DNA of 7,153 nt, from the NCBI GenBank assembly GCA_964471235.1, contig CAYYGL010000222.1, positions 1 through 7,153 on the forward strand, written 5' to 3'. Both the position numbers and the translations under genes were made by a program. Shown here piece after piece: positions 5,756 through 7,153 of the stretch; position 1 is the stretch's first letter; each line of letters opens with the position of its first letter. A model generated the notes under the pieces. The model had not been told where the DNA came from and searched no databases. It worked only from the letters and a program-made list of their open reading frames with translations. This DNA comes from CAYYGL01 sp964471235. GTDB taxonomy: Bacteria > Calditrichota > Calditrichia > RBG-13-44-9 > J075.

Positions 5756-6976
5756 ATGGAAACATATATTCCTCGAGAAATAGAGAAAGTCATAGTTCAA
5801 AGTAGCAAACAATTTCCGGCGGTAGCGGTAACAGGTCCCCGGCAATCGGGCAAAACCACGCTTTTAAGGCACTTGTTCCGGGATTCCCACCAGTTTGTTA
5901 GTTTTGATGACCCATTAACAAGAGAAAGGGCTTTGACAGACCCGAAATTGTTTCTCGATAGTTATGGGGAATCGGTTATTTTAGATGAGATACAATATGT
6001 GCCGGAATTATTATCTTACATCAAAATCGCTATAGATAAGGATCGTCACAAAACCGGACGTTTTTTACTCACCGGCTCACAACAGTTTCACCTGATTAAT
6101 GAATTAGGTGATTCTTTAGCCGGTCGTATTGCCTTATTGAATTTGCTCCCCTTCAATGTCACAGAGAAACAACGTACGGAAATTGTTAATGATTCGTTTA
6201 AGGATACCAAAACGTATTTTATCCATGCCTGTTTACAGGGGTCATTCCCTGAGCTGGTTCTTCACCCCCGGGAAAACACGGATTTATGGTATGGCAGTTA
6301 CTTACAAACATATTTAGAAAGAGATGTTCGAAATCTGGCTAACGTGGGGGACCTGAGGAATTTTCAGCGTTTTGTGCGATTATTGGCTTCAAGGTGTGCG
6401 CAAATTTTAAATTTGACGAGTTTCGCCAATGATCTGGGGGTTAGTGTGAATACCATTAAAAGGTGGATTTCAATATTAGAAGCCAGCCAGATGATCTTTC
6501 TCCTTTCACCATATTATCGCAATCTCGGGAAACGGATTGTGAAAAGTCCCAAAGTTTATTTTCTGGATGTGGGATTGGTTTGTTATTTAACCCGAATTCG
6601 CACGGAAGAGCATTTGTTAAATGGACCTATGGGAGGGCAATTGTTCGAAAATTTTGTCATTCAAGAAATTGTTAAATGTTATTACAATCATGGGAAGCAA
6701 ACCAATCTTTTTTATTTAAGAACCCAAAATCAGCTTGAAATCGACTTAATCATTGAAAAGCAGTATGAAGAAATCTACCCCATTGAGATAAAGCTGGCTA
6801 AAACGCTTAGTACAGGAATGTCTAAACCTATTGAACGATTTATAAAATTGTTTCCTTCCCTCAATGTTCGGACCGGTATGCTCATCTCATTAGCGGATGA
6901 AGTATTCCCTCTTTCCGCTAACACGATGGCGTTATCTTTTGACTCATTTCTGGAAAAATTGAAGGAATTCATTTAA
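5756..6976 (+). CDS. AAA_14 / DUF4143 family ATP-binding protein
   Basis: This complete 406-residue protein has the standard length and order of the AAA_14-DUF4143 family. The Walker A motif GPRQSGKTT is at 27-35 with K33. Walker B is VILDE at 74-78. A sensor-like LLTGSQQF is at 104-111, and LAGR with R124 is a possible arginine finger. The DUF4143 part begins near WYGSYLQTYLERDV (178-191). A winged-helix-like segment follows at about 217-250 (LTSFANDLGVSVNTIKRW). The C-terminal part resembles a PD-(D/E)xK nuclease fold, with E298 in LFENFV, D330 in LEIDLI, and E344 and K346 in YPIEIK. The family is common and often mobile or horizontally shared; its biological role is poorly defined. No signal peptide or membrane segment is present, so it is cytoplasmic. 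The codons are visibly more A/T-rich than in the three upstream genes, and it has its own promoter/operator region, both consistent with independent acquisition. The ribosome-binding site is weak. Confidence 0.93.
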   Translation: METYIPREIEKVIVQSSKQFPAVAVTGPRQSGKTTLLRHLFRDSHQFVSFDDPLTRERALTDPKLFLDSYGESVILDEIQYVPELLSYIKIAIDKDRHKTGRFLLTGSQQFHLINELGDSLAGRIALLNLLPFNVTEKQRTEIVNDSFKDTKTYFIHACLQGSFPELVLHPRENTDLWYGSYLQTYLERDVRNLANVGDLRNFQRFVRLLASRCAQILNLTSFANDLGVSVNTIKRWISILEASQMIFLLSPYYRNLGKRIVKSPKVYFLDVGLVCYLTRIRTEEHLLNGPMGGQLFENFVIQEIVKCYYNHGKQTNLFYLRTQNQLEIDLIIEKQYEEIYPIEIKLAKTLSTGMSKPIERFIKLFPSLNVRTGMLISLADEVFPLSANTMALSFDSFLEKLKEFI

Positions 6977-7153
6977 CGTGGGTTCAACGGAACTTGAAAT
7001 TGAACGCAGATGAAACAGATAACGCCGATTGACACGGATGATTGGTTATGATTGAAAAAATGAGTCGTAACTAGTTAGCTTTACCTGCAAATTTAATGTT
7101 TCCCTAAAAATGCAACAAGTATTATTTAGCAAAAAAACAATATTAGCAGAGGT
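6977..7153. other. Non-coding 3' flank of the ATPase gene
   Basis: The final 177 bases contain no supported gene. They include a short degenerate repeat (7005-7041) and an AT-rich tail with runs of A. No convincing terminator hairpin with a T-run follows the stop codon at 6976. The window ends before any neighbouring gene is recognisable. Confidence 0.7.
7005..7041. repeat. Degenerate 18/19-bp tandem repeat of CGCnGAT type
   Basis: Two imperfect copies begin at 7005 (CGCAGATGAAACAGATAA) and 7023 (CGCCGATTGACACGGATGA). Both follow the pattern CGC-n-GAT-...-AC-n-GAT-nA. Sequences of this GCAGAT/CGGAT style are common as dispersed intergenic repeats in several environmental bacterial phyla, which I recall as general knowledge and cannot check here. 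Confidence 0.5.

Overview
The window looks like chromosomal DNA from a Gram-negative bacterium of the Bacteroidota/FCB side of the tree. A Calditrichota, Ignavibacteria or KSB1-type lineage is my best guess. The reasons are an outer-membrane protein that joins a peptidase MA-like metalloprotease, a TolB-type propeller and an Omp85-like barrel, two DUF5683-like secreted/membrane proteins, and an AAA_14/DUF4143 ATPase. No rRNA, tRNA or other phylogenetic marker is present, so this placement is inference.

Layout, left to right. Positions 1-208 hold almost three copies of a 76-bp tandem repeat. Each copy contains two perfect or near-perfect 18-bp hairpins nested in a 46-bp quasi-palindrome. A weak promoter candidate lies at the right edge of the array. 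Positions 373-3573 encode the large protease/propeller/barrel protein. Five copies of an 8-bp repeat lie right at its start codon. Positions 3663-4565 and 4618-5346 encode two divergent paralogues with a DUF5683-like PGxG membrane motif, a shared middle region and C-terminal aromatic residues. These three genes share one strand with gaps of 89 and 52 bp and may form a cell-envelope operon.

Positions 5347-5755 are non-coding and AT-rich. They contain a decayed dispersed hairpin element, then a tight control region for the next gene: a sigma70-like promoter (TTGCAT-17 bp-TAAAAT) that runs straight into a perfect 13-bp inverted repeat. Positions 5756-6976 encode a complete AAA_14/DUF4143 ATPase with Walker motifs, a winged-helix segment and a PD-(D/E)xK-like C-terminus. 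This gene is visibly richer in A+T than the first three and has its own operator-like site, so it looks like an independently acquired cassette. The last 177 bases are non-coding and include a short degenerate repeat.

The first three genes probably work together at the envelope: surface or periplasmic proteolysis on an outer-membrane barrel, with two small membrane-associated partners of unknown role. The ATPase gene is probably unrelated to them. I saw no CRISPR array, intact insertion sequence, RNA gene or recognised phage gene.
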